A stretch of 50,374 nt of DNA, from the NCBI GenBank assembly GCA_021647905.1, contig JAKITW010000011.1, positions 1-50,374 on the forward strand, in the 5' to 3' direction. Positions 23,712-31,296 of the stretch are shown one piece after another. Position numbers and translations under genes: made by a program. The stretch comes from Desulfobacterales bacterium. Its GTDB lineage: Bacteria > Desulfobacterota > Desulfobulbia > Desulfobulbales > BM004. The notes beneath the pieces were generated by a model, which was given only the letters and a program-made list of their open reading frames with translations, was not told the origin of the DNA and did no database searches. Each line of letters starts with the position of its first letter. Within the stretch, counting starts at the first letter, position 1.

Positions 23712-24533
23712 ATGAGATCTCCACCAACCCAACCGGCTACGCCATCAGTTGCCGTTGCCCCGGAAACCGAATCATTGCGGGACCAAAGCCGCGGTCTCGC
23801 GCAAAGCCTGGGTCTGCCGGATACGGATGTCGCGAATCTCTCCTTTGCCTTTCTGCTGGTCCGGACAAAAAAACGGCTGGAGCTGCGCCGGACCGGACCA
23901 TCGGCGCCAGGCCCGCTCTTTGTTGATTTTATCCGCGGCCCCCTGGGCTATCGTCATCGCCACGGCGGCGGCAACAAGCAGTTCCTGGCCCGGGCCGTGG
24001 GGATCAAGCGCGGCCGCCGGCCCGCAATAATCGATGTCACCGCCGGTCTCGGGCGGGATGCATTCATCCTTGCCGGGCTCGGCTGCCGGGTACGGATGAT
24101 CGAACGGTCGCCCATCCTGGCAGCCCTGGTCAAGGACGGTCTCAAACGGGCCGCGGCCGACCCGAAAATTTTCGCGCTCATTCAGGAACGGCTCCTGCTG
24201 ACAGTAGGCGACAGCCTGGAACTGCTGCCCCGGCTCGCCGCGGAAAACCGGCCCCAGGTGATCTATCTTGATCCCATGTATCCCCATCGCGGCAAAAGCG
24301 CCCTGGTCAAAAAAGAGATGCGGATGATCCGCGGCCTGGTGGGCGACGATCCCGACGCCCCTGCCCTGCTTGCCGCGGCCCTCCGCCTGGCCGCCGACCG
24401 GGTGGTGGTCAAACGGCCGCTCGCCGCCCCGCCGCTGGCCGGGACACCCGCGGTGAGCACGGTGATCACCGGCAAGACCATGCGCTACGATATCTATCTA
24501 ACCCCTGTCCCGGCAAGCGGGAATGATGATTAG
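23712..24533 (+). CDS. rsmJ: RsmJ-like 16S rRNA (guanine-N2) methyltransferase
   Basis: 273 residues. RsmJ methylates G1516 of 16S rRNA with SAM in E. coli. Seen here are the SAM-binding IIDVTAGLGRDAFILAGLG, then VRMIERSPILAALVKDGL and the catalytic-pocket motif VIYLDPMYPHRGKSALVKK. The N-terminal part has FVDFIRGPLGYR, also typical. ATG 23712 is preferred over TTG 23703; no clear ribosome-binding site is visible. Transcribed divergently from kdsB, with the C2 element between them. Confidence 0.9.
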   Translation: MRSPPTQPATPSVAVAPETESLRDQSRGLAQSLGLPDTDVANLSFAFLLVRTKKRLELRRTGPSAPGPLFVDFIRGPLGYRHRHGGGNKQFLARAVGIKRGRRPAIIDVTAGLGRDAFILAGLGCRVRMIERSPILAALVKDGLKRAAADPKIFALIQERLLLTVGDSLELLPRLAAENRPQVIYLDPMYPHRGKSALVKKEMRMIRGLVGDDPDAPALLAAALRLAADRVVVKRPLAAPPLAGTPAVSTVITGKTMRYDIYLTPVPASGNDD

Positions 24534-24537
24534 GGTA

Positions 24538-24628
24538 CTCTGTCCCCTGTCCTCTGTCCTCCGTCTTCCGTCCTCCGTCTTCTGTCATCCGTCCTCTGTC
24601 CTCTGTCTTCCGTCCTCTGTCATCTGAC
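24538..24628. repeat. Heptamer tandem repeat, 13 units of YTCYGTC
   Basis: Thirteen consecutive 7-bp units close to CTCTGTC or TTCCGTC. The last unit overlaps the stop region of the KdnA-like gene on the minus strand. A related tract (GGACAGA, the complement) lies at 46657-46705. The tract fills the gap between two convergent genes. Confidence 0.88.
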
Positions 24629-25828
24629 AGCAGCGGCCGCCTTGTTCAAGGCGCGGCTGATCTCGGCCAGCCGCGCCTCACCCAACTTGATCGGCACCTG
24701 ATAGACCAGGAGCCGGCCGATGATCCCGGCCGAGGCCGGCAGGGAATCAGGGTCATGGATCACCCGGCGCCGGCCATCCTGATCCTTAAAGGGCCAGTCG
24801 TTCTTGCACAGGGTCGAACCGTTCAACAGGTGCTCCCATTCGGGATAATAATGCCAGCTGTTTTCAGCGAAACTGACGGCGCCGGCGTTATTGGCGGCCA
24901 GCACCTTGTTCACGGCCCGGGCCCGGGCCGCGTCGGGCAGGAAAAAACCGATAAAGGTGGCCGTGTCCCCTTCCCTGTCCACCAGGGTCCGGAAACCGAC
25001 CCCGGGCAGGACCGAGATCGCCGCGCGCAAGGCGGCCTTGTTCTTTTTCTGGGCCGCGATCATCGAGTCCAGCTTGGCCAGCTGGGCCAGGCCGATGGCC
25101 CCCTGGAGTTCCATCATCCGGTAGTTGAAGCCGATAAAGCTCCTGCCCTCGCCGCCCCGGCCGCCGGGGTTGACCACATGGTCATGGCCGTGGTCATGGT
25201 ACTCGGACATGGCCTGCCACAGATCATGATCATCGGTGATGATCATCCCGCCCTCGCCGGTGGTCATGGTCTTGACCGCGTCAAAGGAAAAGGTGCCGCA
25301 TCTGCCAAAGGTGCCCAGGTATTTGCCGCCCACCGTGCCGCCGGCGGCCTGGGCCGTGTCCTCCAGCACCGGTATCCGGTGGCGGTCGGCGATCTCGACA
25401 ATCTCCTTGATCCGGGCGGCAGCGCCGAGCATGTGCACCGGAATAATGGCCCTGGTCTTGTCGGTGATCTTCTTTTCCAGGTCCGCGGGATCCATGTTCA
25501 GGGTCTCGTCCACCTCGGTGAACACCGGAATCGCACCGATATCGAGAATCGCCTCCCAGGTGGCCACAAAGGTGAAGCCCTGGGTGATCACCTCGTCGCC
25601 GGCGCCGACACCCAGCGCGACCAGGGCCACCTTCAGGGCCGCGGTCCCGGAGGTGACCGCCTGGCCGTGGCCCGCTCCGCAATATTGGGCAAATTTTTCC
25701 TCGAAACTCCGTACCTTATAGATCCCCCGGCGCTGTTCGCCAAACTCGTACCGAAACAGGACCCCGGTCTCCAGGACCTCCATGATCTCCTGCTTCTCTT
25801 CCGCGCCAAACACCTCAAAACCAGGCAT
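24620..25828 (-). CDS. DegT/DnrJ-family PLP aminotransferase, KdnA-like
   Basis: 402 residues. PLP enzyme of the sugar-aminotransferase family. The N-terminus MPGFEVFGAEEKQEIMEVLE then GVLFRYEFGEQR resembles KdnA, which forms 8-amino-3,8-dideoxy-Kdo for LPS. The PLP lysine is expected in FSFDAVKTMTTGEGG, and YHDHGHDHV is also KdnA-like. KdnB, the partner alcohol dehydrogenase, is not in this window. ATG 25828 is preferred over ATG 25834 because GAGGG is then 6 bp away. Third gene of panC-panD-kdnA-like (33-bp gap). Its last codons lie in the heptamer tract. Confidence 0.82.
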   Translation of the reverse strand: MPGFEVFGAEEKQEIMEVLETGVLFRYEFGEQRRGIYKVRSFEEKFAQYCGAGHGQAVTSGTAALKVALVALGVGAGDEVITQGFTFVATWEAILDIGAIPVFTEVDETLNMDPADLEKKITDKTRAIIPVHMLGAAARIKEIVEIADRHRIPVLEDTAQAAGGTVGGKYLGTFGRCGTFSFDAVKTMTTGEGGMIITDDHDLWQAMSEYHDHGHDHVVNPGGRGGEGRSFIGFNYRMMELQGAIGLAQLAKLDSMIAAQKKNKAALRAAISVLPGVGFRTLVDREGDTATFIGFFLPDAARARAVNKVLAANNAGAVSFAENSWHYYPEWEHLLNGSTLCKNDWPFKDQDGRRRVIHDPDSLPASAGIIGRLLVYQVPIKLGEARLAEISRALNKAAAAVR

Positions 25829-25861
25829 ACTCATCCCTCGATATGTTGTGGTAATATTTTT

Positions 25862-26224
25862 TTACCGGTACAGCCACTCCTTGATCCGGTTGTTCTCGTC
25901 CAGCAGCACCACCCGGGGCCCATAATCCTCAAGTTCCGTCTCGCTGTACAGGGCATAGGTAACAATAATGATCAGATCGCCGACCTCGCCCTTGCGGGCG
26001 GCGGCACCGTTCAGGCCGATGATCCCGGAGCCGGCCGCGCCCGGGATGGCATAGGTGTCGAACCGGGCACCGTTGTTGATATTGTAGACCTTGACCTGCT
26101 CAAAGGACTCAATGCCCACCTGGTCCAGCAAGGTCTGATCGATGCTCAGGCTGCCCTCATAGTCCAGGTCAGCCTCGGTTACCGTGGCCCGGTGGATCTT
26201 GGCCTTTAACATGGAACGTATCAT
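25862..26224 (-). CDS. panD: Aspartate 1-decarboxylase proenzyme
   Basis: 120 residues. Makes beta-alanine from aspartate for pantothenate and CoA. It self-cleaves between Gly24 and Ser25 (DYEGSLSID) to give the pyruvoyl group, and this numbering fits the start [16 protein letters not shown] at 26224. Other motifs are [31 protein letters not shown] and the C-terminal EW. A longer in-frame reading to 26284 would add 20 residues encoded by the C4 element and is rejected. AGGAG precedes the chosen ATG. Operon with panC. Confidence 0.96.
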   Translation of the reverse strand: MIRSMLKAKIHRATVTEADLDYEGSLSIDQTLLDQVGIESFEQVKVYNINNGARFDTYAIPGAAGSGIIGLNGAAARKGEVGDLIIIVTYALYSETELEDYGPRVVLLDENNRIKEWLYR

Positions 26225-26246
26225 TTCTCTTCTGCTCCTAAAATAT

Positions 26247-26347
26247 GATGAACTCGTAACAACCCGAAAGGCTTCAAATGCCACCCAATAAAATCAACAA
26301 GTTACAAGACGAATCACGTCCGTCGAGCGGGTTGTTGCGAGACCGAC
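26247..26347 (-). mobile_element. Family C MITE-like element, copy C4 (101 bp) between panC and panD
   Basis: Minus-strand copy nearly identical to C1. It is flanked by perfect AAATAT direct repeats (26241-26246 and 26348-26353). It lies inside the panC-panD operon and is oriented, like C1 and C2, with its right end toward the downstream gene. Confidence 0.92.
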
Positions 26348-26400
26348 AAATATAACTGGTCACAGGGCATGGAACTCCGCGGCAGCACCGGGCGCTTACC

Positions 26401-27243
26401 CTAAAACAACAACCCGTTGTCGATCAACCTGGTGCGGCCGATCCGCACGGCCATCAACAGCCGGGTCTGCGAATCCACCGCGTTTTTTTCGGTTAATTTT
26501 TTCTGGTCAACCAATTTAACGTACTCGATCTCCACCCCGTTGCCCGAACCAAGCATCCCTTTAATCTCGGCGATGAGCCGTGGCCCGTTGCGCAGCCCCT
26601 GTCGCACCAGCCGCCGGGCCGATTCCAGGGATTGATAGAGACAGAGGGCGGTCTGCCGTTCCCTGGGGTCAAGATAGGTGTTGCGCGAACTCATGGCCAG
26701 ACCATCGGTCTCGCGGACAATGGGATGACCGAGGATAATGATGTCCCAGTCCAGGTCAGCCACCATCCGCCTGATCACGGCAAGCTGCTGAAAATCCTTT
26801 TCCCCGAACACCGCCAGATGGGGCTTGACCAGGTGAAACAGTTTGGCAACCACCGTGGTCACCCCCTCAAAATGACCGGGCCGGCCAGCGCCGCACAACC
26901 CCCGGCTGAGCCGGTCCACGCTCACCCGGGTCTGAAAATCATCCGGATACATGGCCGCAACCTCCGGAGTAAAAAGCACCGCCACCCCCTGGCCCGCGGC
27001 CAGCTCCGTATCCCGGGCAATATCCCGGGGATAGCGGTCCAGGTCCTCGCCGGGCCCGAACTGAATCGGGTTGACAAACAGGCTGACCACCACCTGGTCG
27101 GCCTGGTTCGCGGCATGCCGCATCAGGGCCAGATGTCCCTGGTGGAAACAGCCCATGGTCGGCACCAGGGCGATGCGCTCGCCCCGGGCCAGGACCTGGT
27201 TGCTCCAGGCAGTCATTTCAGCGCTGGCACGGATAATCTGCAT
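26401..27243 (-). CDS. panC: Pantothenate synthetase (pantoate-beta-alanine ligase)
   Basis: 280 residues. Joins pantoate and beta-alanine with ATP. Motifs are VPTMGCFHQGHLALMR (HIGH-like nucleotidyl-transfer signature), VVSLFVNPIQFGPGEDLDRY, VFGEKDFQQL and MSSRNTYLDP (KMSKS-like). First gene of panC-panD-kdnA-like; panD follows after 176 bp that hold the C4 element. PanD supplies the beta-alanine used here. Confidence 0.96.
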   Translation of the reverse strand: MQIIRASAEMTAWSNQVLARGERIALVPTMGCFHQGHLALMRHAANQADQVVVSLFVNPIQFGPGEDLDRYPRDIARDTELAAGQGVAVLFTPEVAAMYPDDFQTRVSVDRLSRGLCGAGRPGHFEGVTTVVAKLFHLVKPHLAVFGEKDFQQLAVIRRMVADLDWDIIILGHPIVRETDGLAMSSRNTYLDPRERQTALCLYQSLESARRLVRQGLRNGPRLIAEIKGMLGSGNGVEIEYVKLVDQKKLTEKNAVDSQTRLLMAVRIGRTRLIDNGLLF

Positions 27244-27271
27244 AACAGGGGGAAAAGTGATAACTGTTTTC

Positions 27272-27351
27272 GTAACCGTTCACCAGGGGCTACAGATTTA
27301 CGGAACCCACCAGCCGGTAAGCGTTTACCAGTGCCCCGGATTCGTGCAAGC
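27272..27351 (+). mobile_element. Family A element copy B1, split by D2
   Basis: Starts GTAACCGTTCACCAG (27272-27286) and has the internal GTAAGCGTTTACCAG (27317-27331). It is interrupted after GTGCAAGC by the D2 element. The sequence resumes at 27735 with the duplicated GTGCAAGC then AGGCC, as in copy B2 (46790-46941), before similarity is lost near 27747. The right end of B1 is missing. Confidence 0.8.
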
Positions 27352-27734
27352 GTAAACATTGTCAGTCTCGCAACAACCCGCGAGACGGACGTGTGTCATG
27401 TTGTAACTTGTTGATTTTATTCGGTGGCATTTGAAGCATTTCGGGTTGTTACGGGTTCATCAACATTCAGTAACCCCCCTCCTGTCGGGAAAGGGGTCTT
27501 CTTCTACCAACGGCCGCTCCATTAAAAAGGGCCGGCTGTTCATAAACAGGCTATCAAGCAGGAACTCGCTTCGCCGCAACGGCGATTCGGAATCCATAAG
27601 CATATCATGCCGAGGTTGTTTCAAATTCCGCTTTTGCCGTCACGGCTGCGGCTCAGGGTCCGCTACACCGTTCGCTATAAGAAAACCCCTTTCCCGGTCC
27701 AACCTCAAACGTACGGGGTTTACCGAAACCTTAC
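27352..27734 (+). mobile_element. Family D element copy D2, with C3 inserted inside
   Basis: Begins GTAAACATT (27352-27360), is interrupted by C3, resumes CAGTAACC, and ends CCGAAACCTTAC at 27734. Removing C3 and its 6-bp duplication gives 276 bp, the same as D1. D2 is flanked by perfect 8-bp direct repeats GTGCAAGC (27344-27351 and 27735-27742), which lie in the B1 element. It has internal inverted pairs (27486-27503 with 27679-27697) and small GC-rich hairpins, and no protein I would accept. Confidence 0.93.
27361..27461 (+). mobile_element. Family C element copy C3 (101 bp), inside D2
   Basis: Starts GTCAGTCTCGCAAC and ends GGGTTCATC. It is flanked by perfect AACATT direct repeats (27355-27360 and 27462-27467), which are D2 sequence. 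The same C-in-D position recurs at the left window edge. Confidence 0.92.
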
Positions 27735-27760
27735 GTGCAAGCAGGCCTCTGGGATGAAAA

Positions 27761-28483
27761 CTATTTCCCCTCAGGGGTCGCGGCAATACGCTCCTTGATC
27801 CGGGCAAGCTTGCCGGTAATCAGGGAGGTCTCCTCCGGGGAGAGGGGCAACCGGGCGGTCAGGTACTGTTCGTAGCTCTTTTTTGCCGCGCCCAGGTTGC
27901 CGCGCAGTTCATTGATCCGGCCCATCCCCTTGAACCCCTGGCCCTTGAAACCTTCCATTTCACTGAGCGCCCGGTAGGCGGCCAGGGCCTGCTCAAGGTC
28001 CCCTTTTGTTTCCAGGGACTGGGCAATGCTTAACTCCACCAGCGGGTAGAGCGGATTGTCCTTGTCCAGATCCGCCAGAACGGCCTGATACCCGGCAATC
28101 GCCCGATCAAGGTTGCCGGCCTTGAAATCGATGTTAGCCAGCTCCACCCGGCTCCAGAGCGCCGAAGAGGTCCGGGGATACTGCTCAGCCACCCGGGTCA
28201 GGGCCGGAATCCGGTTTTCATCGCCGGTGAACTGAAGCGCGACCGTGAGTTCGGCAACGGCCCGCTCATCCTGCTGATCAACATAATAATCATAAACAGC
28301 CCAGGCCAGAACCGCGACCGCCAGGACGATCCCGGCGATCTGTAATTGTTTTTTATTATTACGGACAAAGGCGACCACCCCGGGCGGCAGGTTCAACTCT
28401 TCCAGCAGCCCTGGTTTTGCTTCCGGATTGATGGTCACTCCAATGATATTTTTTTTGCTGAAGGCGCTCGGCTGTTTGGTCAT
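27761..28483 (-). CDS. Membrane-anchored TPR protein (YfgM-like)
   Basis: 240 residues. A cytoplasmic N-terminus (about 1-45) is followed by one membrane helix (about 47-67, IAGIVLAVAVLAWAVYDYY). The periplasmic region has TPR-like repeats (about 80-235), for example AGNLDRAIAGYQAVLADLD and GDLEQALAAYRALSEMEG. The layout is like YfgM-type tetratricopeptide proteins that assist envelope protein handling, but the identity is not certain. ATG 28483 follows AGGAAC; the longer frame to 28672 overlaps xseA's start and is rejected. Its 3' end abuts the nested element cluster. Confidence 0.78.
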   Translation of the reverse strand: MTKQPSAFSKKNIIGVTINPEAKPGLLEELNLPPGVVAFVRNNKKQLQIAGIVLAVAVLAWAVYDYYVDQQDERAVAELTVALQFTGDENRIPALTRVAEQYPRTSSALWSRVELANIDFKAGNLDRAIAGYQAVLADLDKDNPLYPLVELSIAQSLETKGDLEQALAAYRALSEMEGFKGQGFKGMGRINELRGNLGAAKKSYEQYLTARLPLSPEETSLITGKLARIKERIAATPEGK

Positions 28484-28677
28484 TATTTTGTTCCTATCTT
28501 CTGTTACAACCTGGCTTTCCAGGTTCTTGAACCGGTATTGAACGAATTTGACAATATACCCGGCCGGAATGAAAAATGCACCTGCGTTTTGCCCCGGCCG
28601 GTCTGATCGTTTTGCCGGCCGGAGCGGGGACCGAATGTCAGTGACGGCTCCCTGCTGATATGGTATTAACATTGTCC

Positions 28678-30021
28678 ATGACGGAACTGCCCATCCCGAA
28701 AATCCTGACAGTCACCGAGATCACCCGCTCGATCAAGGGGATGCTTGAGACCGGATTCCCCTTTGTCACGGTGACCGGCGAAGTGTCCAACTTGAGCCGG
28801 CCGCTCTCCGGCCACCTCTACTTCAGCCTCAAGGATGCGACCGCCCAGCTCCAGGCCGTGCTTTTTAAGCCGCAGCAACGGTATATCGTTGCCCTGCCCC
28901 GGGCCGGCGACCAGGTGATCTGCCGGGGCCGGATTTCGGTATACGAGCCCCGGGGCAACTACCAGCTGATTGTCGATTTTGTCGAAGCCCGGGGCGCCGG
29001 CGATCTGCAGATGGCCCTTGAACAACGCAAACAGCAACTGGCAGCGGAAGGACTTTTTGCCGAGGAAAACAAAAAAGCACTGCCGCTGCTGCCGGCCCGG
29101 GTGGCCCTGGTAACCTCGCCCAGCGGGGCCGCGGTGCATGATTTCCTCACTGTGGCCGAAAAACGGTTTCCGTCATTGCCCATTGAAATTTTTCCGGTGC
29201 GGGTCCAGGGCCAGGAGGCAGCGGCCGAGATCCGCGCGGCCATCCTTCTCCTTAATCAACGAAAAAACTCCGAGGTGATCGTCATCTGCCGCGGCGGCGG
29301 CTCCCTTGAAGACCTCTGGCCCTTTAACGACGAGTCCCTGGCCCGGGCAATCCATGATTCAAGGATCCCGGTGGTCAGCGCAGTGGGCCATGAGATCGAT
29401 TTCACCATTGCCGATTTTGTCGCCGACCGCCGCGCCCCCACCCCATCGGCCGCGGCCGAGATGGTGATTCCGGACCGGCAGGCCCTGCTCGACCGGGTCG
29501 GGTCCCAACAACAGCGTCTCCTGGCCCGGATCTCTCATATAATTCAGGACCGCCGGAGCCGGGTCCACACCCTGCTGCGGTTCCTTGGTGATCCCCGCAC
29601 CCTGCTCCCCCACTTCCTCCTCCGCCTGGACCATGGCCAGACCGCCATGATCCAGGCACTGACCGCTGGTCTGACCGCCCGCCGGGGCCGGCTCAAGGAT
29701 ATCAACGCCCGGCTCCTGAAACAGACACCGGTCCACCAGCTGGCAACCCGCAAACAACGGGTGGCTGAACTTTCCCATCGCCTGCGGACAATGATCCGGG
29801 TGCTGCTGAGCCGTAAGGAGAACCGGCTTGGCCAGACGGTCTCCCTGCTTGAGGCAGTGGGCCCGACCGCGGTCTTGAACCGGGGCTATGCCATTGTCCG
29901 GGCCCGGCCCGGCGGCGAGGTAGTCCGCGCCGCTAGCCAGGTGACCAGGGGTCAGGCCCTGGATATCCTGCTCCATCGCGGCCGGCTGGAATGCGAGGTT
30001 ACCAGGATCAAGGACGATTAA
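28678..30021 (+). CDS. xseA: Exodeoxyribonuclease VII large subunit
   Basis: 447 residues. Catalytic subunit of the ssDNA-specific nuclease ExoVII. An N-terminal OB-fold (about 12-100, VTGEVSNLSRPLSGHLYFSL) precedes the XseA domain with LVTSPSGAAVHDFL, VICRGGGSLEDLWPFNDE, SAVGHEIDFTIADFVADRRA and PTPSAAAEM. Then comes a long coiled coil (about 270-400) and a C-terminal GYAIVR segment. ATG 28678 fits the family N-terminus (MTELPIPKILTVTEI); no strong ribosome-binding site is seen. xseB is not recognisable downstream. Confidence 0.95.
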   Translation: MTELPIPKILTVTEITRSIKGMLETGFPFVTVTGEVSNLSRPLSGHLYFSLKDATAQLQAVLFKPQQRYIVALPRAGDQVICRGRISVYEPRGNYQLIVDFVEARGAGDLQMALEQRKQQLAAEGLFAEENKKALPLLPARVALVTSPSGAAVHDFLTVAEKRFPSLPIEIFPVRVQGQEAAAEIRAAILLLNQRKNSEVIVICRGGGSLEDLWPFNDESLARAIHDSRIPVVSAVGHEIDFTIADFVADRRAPTPSAAAEMVIPDRQALLDRVGSQQQRLLARISHIIQDRRSRVHTLLRFLGDPRTLLPHFLLRLDHGQTAMIQALTAGLTARRGRLKDINARLLKQTPVHQLATRKQRVAELSHRLRTMIRVLLSRKENRLGQTVSLLEAVGPTAVLNRGYAIVRARPGGEVVRAASQVTRGQALDILLHRGRLECEVTRIKDD

Positions 30022-30031
30022 AACTTTGTTA

Positions 30032-30060
30032 TTGACAGCCCTTGTCAAGATTCATTATAG
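30032..30060 (+). promoter_or_regulatory. Candidate promoter with an inverted repeat for the 72-residue ORF
   Basis: TTGACA (30032-30037), 17-bp spacer, TTATAG (30055-30060). The -35 box is half of a perfect inverted repeat TTGACA-N5-TGTCAA (30032-30048), which could be an operator. It lies about 130 bp before the ORF. Confidence 0.35.
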
Positions 30061-30192
30061 GAGATTTGTGCGTCAGGAACCGGGGAGGATCATCACGGCG
30101 GTCCTGTTTTTTTGCGCGGACCGAAAAAGTAATTATCACTATTCCGTGTCCGTTACCTCACCCTTTATATCAGCCAATCCAAGGAGGACTGA

Positions 30193-30411
30193 ATGGCAAC
30201 AAAAATCATACAGATTATCCCGGCAACGGAATGGTATGCCAGATACGAGGAAGAAGGGACAAGCTTTCTCGAACCTATCGCCTGCTGGGCCTTAATCGAC
30301 CGGGGAGAAGACGGGACAGAGATAGATGGTCTTGTGCCCGCGGGCAACACCCTGGTTCCCTGTAAGGAAACCGATGGTTTTGCCGAGATAATCAACCGGG
30401 AAAAGGTTTAA
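30193..30411 (+). CDS. Small hypothetical protein, 72 residues
   Basis: A strong AAGGAGG lies 5-6 bases before the ATG, which supports real translation. The product (MATKIIQIIPATEWYARYEE, ending GFAEIINREKV) is soluble and acidic, and I do not recognise a family. It sits where xseB often lies but has no XseB pattern. The A3 element inserted just after its stop; TAAAAGAT of the target duplication includes the TAA stop. Confidence 0.65.
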   Translation: MATKIIQIIPATEWYARYEEEGTSFLEPIACWALIDRGEDGTEIDGLVPAGNTLVPCKETDGFAEIINREKV

Positions 30412-30416
30412 AAGAT

Positions 30417-30568
30417 GTAAGCGTTCACCAGCACCTCATCTTCGCCCATTCTGGCCTGCTCGAATAGCACCAGTATGCTTCGCAGTCCCGAATGAACGAA
30501 TCTAAGCCACTGGTAAACGCTTACGGGCATGAGTTTACCGTAAATCCGTACCCCCGGTGAACGGTTAC
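30417..30568 (-). mobile_element. Family A MITE-like element, copy A3 (152 bp) with 8-bp target duplication
   Basis: Almost identical to A2. Plus-strand ends GTAAGCGTTCACCAG and GGTGAACGGTTAC. It is flanked by perfect direct repeats TAAAAGAT (30409-30416 and 30569-30576). The upstream copy of the duplication carries the stop codon of the 72-residue ORF, so the ORF kept its stop. Confidence 0.93.
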
Positions 30569-30683
30569 TAAAAGATGACAACAGCCAGCAGGCGGGCCGT
30601 GACGGTTGTGGCCGCCCCTTGAATATGGTTAACATCTCCAAGGGTTGTTTTTTGATTTCTCAAGTCCGGTACTTGGAATACAC

Positions 30684-31250
30684 ATGCCAAATATCGACAA
30701 AGTTATTGAAGCGCTCTGGGATAAACGGGAAGCGTCAATATATGGGGCCGACGGCAAGGAATATCGAGTAATTTTTTCCAGGCCGGGCGGTTTCTTTGAC
30801 GTCAGTATTCTTGATAATCTGGAGCCCATGGGATTCATAACCCTGAAGCACGAAAACAAGGGGTTATATTCCATTGTCAATGACACTAAAATCAATCCTC
30901 ATTCGTCCCTTGCCAATACCCCGGGACATGGGATTGAGGTAAAAGAAAAATTCAGAAAAAGAGGGGCCGGCAAGGCCCTGCTCAGTGTTGGAATCGGTAT
31001 CATCCAGAGAGATTGGCGGCTTGAACAAAGAGGTGGAGAATTCAAAGTAATCGCTTCTGATATTACCAATATCGGGTTAGGATGCTATCATAACTTCGGG
31101 TTTACCATCAAGGAAGGCATGGCGGTCAGTTCCTGTTATTACACTGATCCGGATACTGTCCCTGAAATAAACATCCTGCCCAAAAAGGTATGTTTTATTA
31201 AACGGCTGGCAAAAAGACTGCGGCGGGACCTCCGAGGGGATTCAGGATAG
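30684..31250 (+). CDS. GNAT-family N-acetyltransferase
   Basis: 188 residues. The acetyl-CoA binding motif is visible as VKEKFRKRGAGKALLSVGIG (about 90-110), followed by SDITNIGLGCYHNFGF, typical of GNAT motif B. The N-terminus (MPNIDKVIEALWDKREASIY) is a substrate-side domain I cannot assign. ATG 30684 is preferred over the TTG at 30645; the ribosome-binding site is weak. Substrate unknown. Codon use is less GC-rich than neighbouring genes, which may point to a different history. Confidence 0.75.
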   Translation: MPNIDKVIEALWDKREASIYGADGKEYRVIFSRPGGFFDVSILDNLEPMGFITLKHENKGLYSIVNDTKINPHSSLANTPGHGIEVKEKFRKRGAGKALLSVGIGIIQRDWRLEQRGGEFKVIASDITNIGLGCYHNFGFTIKEGMAVSSCYYTDPDTVPEINILPKKVCFIKRLAKRLRRDLRGDSG

Positions 31251-31296
31251 GGCCGGTGATCTTTTAGCTGCAAACTTACTGAGAGAGAACCAGGTG

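Noticed and set aside
24538-24628. CRISPR array
   Set aside because: Direct 7-bp units without spacers; a simple tandem repeat.
24755-26209. 484-residue open frame opposite the KdnA-like gene and panD
   Set aside because: Spans two clear genes on the other strand, with antisense-type composition.
27431-27798. ORFs in the D2 element (and 18847-19029 in D1)
   Set aside because: Translations of repeat DNA in several frames, with no ribosome-binding site and no preserved single frame.
30193-30411. xseB (exonuclease VII small subunit)
   Set aside because: Right place after xseA, but the sequence lacks the XseB helical pattern; kept as hypothetical.
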